The notes under the pieces were generated by a model that was not told the origin of the DNA, made no database searches, and saw nothing but the letters and a program-made list of their open reading frames with translations. 64,000 bases of DNA from Bacteroidia bacterium. GTDB taxonomy: Bacteria > Bacteroidota > Bacteroidia > Flavobacteriales > Flavobacteriaceae. The translations under genes and the position numbers were made by a program. Shown piece by piece: positions 63,338 to 64,000 of the stretch. The stretch covers positions 62,001-126,000 of the forward strand of contig JAUIBW010000006.1 of NCBI GenBank assembly GCA_030427585.1, in the 5' to 3' direction. Within the stretch, counting starts at the first letter, position 1. Each line of letters starts with the position of its first letter.

Positions 63338-63997
63338 ATGCAAAAACAACGAATACAGTTTTTAGTTTTATCAGTTTTGATATTGATAGTAGAGATGAGT
63401 TATGCCCAATACAAAAAAACGGATTGGGAAGAAAGAGATACCTGGATGAATGTATCTGGAATTTTTAAACTTGCAGGAGTAGAGGAAGGTAATGCAGTTG
63501 CAGATGTTGGTTGCCACGAAGGATATTTTACAATACATTTGGCCCAAAAAGTAGGAGAATCTGGAAAAGTCTATGCAGTAGATGTAAGAGAAGATAGGAT
63601 TGATAAGTTAAATACATATATTAAAGATCGTAAGCTTCAAAATATAAAAACCATTGTTGGAGATTATGATGATCCTAAATTACCAAACGAAACATTGGAT
63701 GTAGTTGTTGTAATGGATACATATCATGAAATGGATGATTACATGAAAATACTGGATCATATAAAAAATGCACTAAAACAAGGAGGAAGGATTGTAATCA
63801 TTGAGAAATTAAAAAAACATATGCTCAATACATCAAGGGCAGAACAAACGGAAGCACATACATTATCTTTAAAATATGCGAAGAAAGAATTGCAAAAAGC
63901 AGGATTTACGATCTCTAACGAAATTAAAGATTTTGGAAAATGGAAAAATGAATCTGATAAGACGATTTGGATTTTGGTAGGAACCAAAAACAATTAA
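63338..63997 (+). CDS. Exported-looking SAM-dependent methyltransferase
   Basis: A 219-aa protein starting at the ATG at 63338 (MQKQRIQFLVLSVLILIVEM), which makes a signal peptide or membrane anchor ending at SYAQ. The Rossmann methyltransferase domain shows the SAM motif VADVGCHEGYFTIHLAQKVG near residue 50, VYAVDVREDRIDKL, and VVVMDTYHEMDDY near 128. SAM is a cytosolic cofactor, so export would be unusual unless the N-terminus is an anchor facing inward. The stop is at 63995-63997. Confidence 0.83.
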   Translation: MQKQRIQFLVLSVLILIVEMSYAQYKKTDWEERDTWMNVSGIFKLAGVEEGNAVADVGCHEGYFTIHLAQKVGESGKVYAVDVREDRIDKLNTYIKDRKLQNIKTIVGDYDDPKLPNETLDVVVVMDTYHEMDDYMKILDHIKNALKQGGRIVIIEKLKKHMLNTSRAEQTEAHTLSLKYAKKELQKAGFTISNEIKDFGKWKNESDKTIWILVGTKNN

Positions 63998-64000
63998 TTT

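Noticed and set aside
1-64000. CRISPR arrays, rRNA, tRNA, complete insertion sequences, prophage
   Set aside because: No regular spaced repeats, no tRNA cloverleaf, no rRNA sequence and no transposase or phage genes were seen on reading through.

Overview
The window is AT-rich chromosomal DNA from a member of the Bacteroidota, most likely a marine Flavobacteriaceae bacterium (Aquimarina-like; the genus is an inference). The evidence is a SusC/SusD pair with a sigma/FecR system, a bacillithiol synthase (BshA), many lipoproteins with an acidic 'CSSDDD'-type N-terminus, PorT-like outer-membrane barrels, and promoters of the Bacteroidota type (TAnnTTTG). Most of the window is ordinary core and lineage-specific sequence. 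I see no phage, plasmid backbone, CRISPR array, rRNA, tRNA or complete insertion sequence.

Layout. 1-3.4 kb: dnaX (cut by the window edge), the RNase P RNA gene rnpB and bshA. 3.4-9.5 kb: a small family of outer-membrane barrels (two intact, one decayed) flanking a DUF1338 / Lrp / FAD-FeS dehydrogenase module that fits 2-oxoadipate to D-2-hydroxyglutarate to 2-oxoglutarate catabolism. 9.6-16 kb: LpxH-like phosphoesterase, aroC, a dicarboxylate/amino-acid symporter, a LysR regulator and a divergent PLP decarboxylase separated by a perfect 27-bp inverted repeat. 16-20 kb: small lipoprotein, DCC thiol oxidoreductase, RmlD-like reductase, gcvT, a MITE-like inverted repeat and a DUF3052 gene. 20.2-26.8 kb: ECF sigma, FecR, SusC with STN domain, and SusD. 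26.9-34 kb: Nudix hydrolase, lipoprotein, a degenerate M28 peptidase, and the thrABC operon (minus strand) with an unannotated threonine/isoleucine-rich leader peptide.

34-45.8 kb: nnrDE, a two-repeat lipoprotein, xerD, two barrels, aroQ, lpdA, two msrB genes, an alpha/beta hydrolase and an SF2 helicase. 45.8-48.8 kb: a minus-strand ArsR / cupin / SDR / PhzF / racemase cluster with two near-identical palindromic operators. 48.8-49.5 kb: two covarying RNA hairpins and a six-cysteine leader-type peptide gene. 49.5-58.4 kb: secreted M28 peptidase, RlmI-like methyltransferase, OmpA lipoprotein, M23/LysM endopeptidase, a hybrid histidine kinase lacking its phospho-acceptor His, and an ECF sigma plus membrane partner. 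58.4-64 kb: astacin lipoprotein with two carbohydrate-binding modules, small membrane and STAS-like proteins, an SRPBCC/ArsR operon with paired operators, and a fatty-acid hydroxylase / exported cupin / exported methyltransferase run.

The strongest non-routine signals are: (i) a 10-A run in dnaX at the end of domain III with stop codons waiting in both alternative frames; (ii) the threonine leader peptide; (iii) the six-cysteine peptide with its covarying upstream hairpins; (iv) two ArsR systems with readable operators; (v) enzymes whose catalytic residues are replaced (the M28 at 28.2 kb and the histidine kinase at 55 kb); and (vi) two inverted-repeat elements. All functions are inferred from sequence motifs read by eye; no database search was run.
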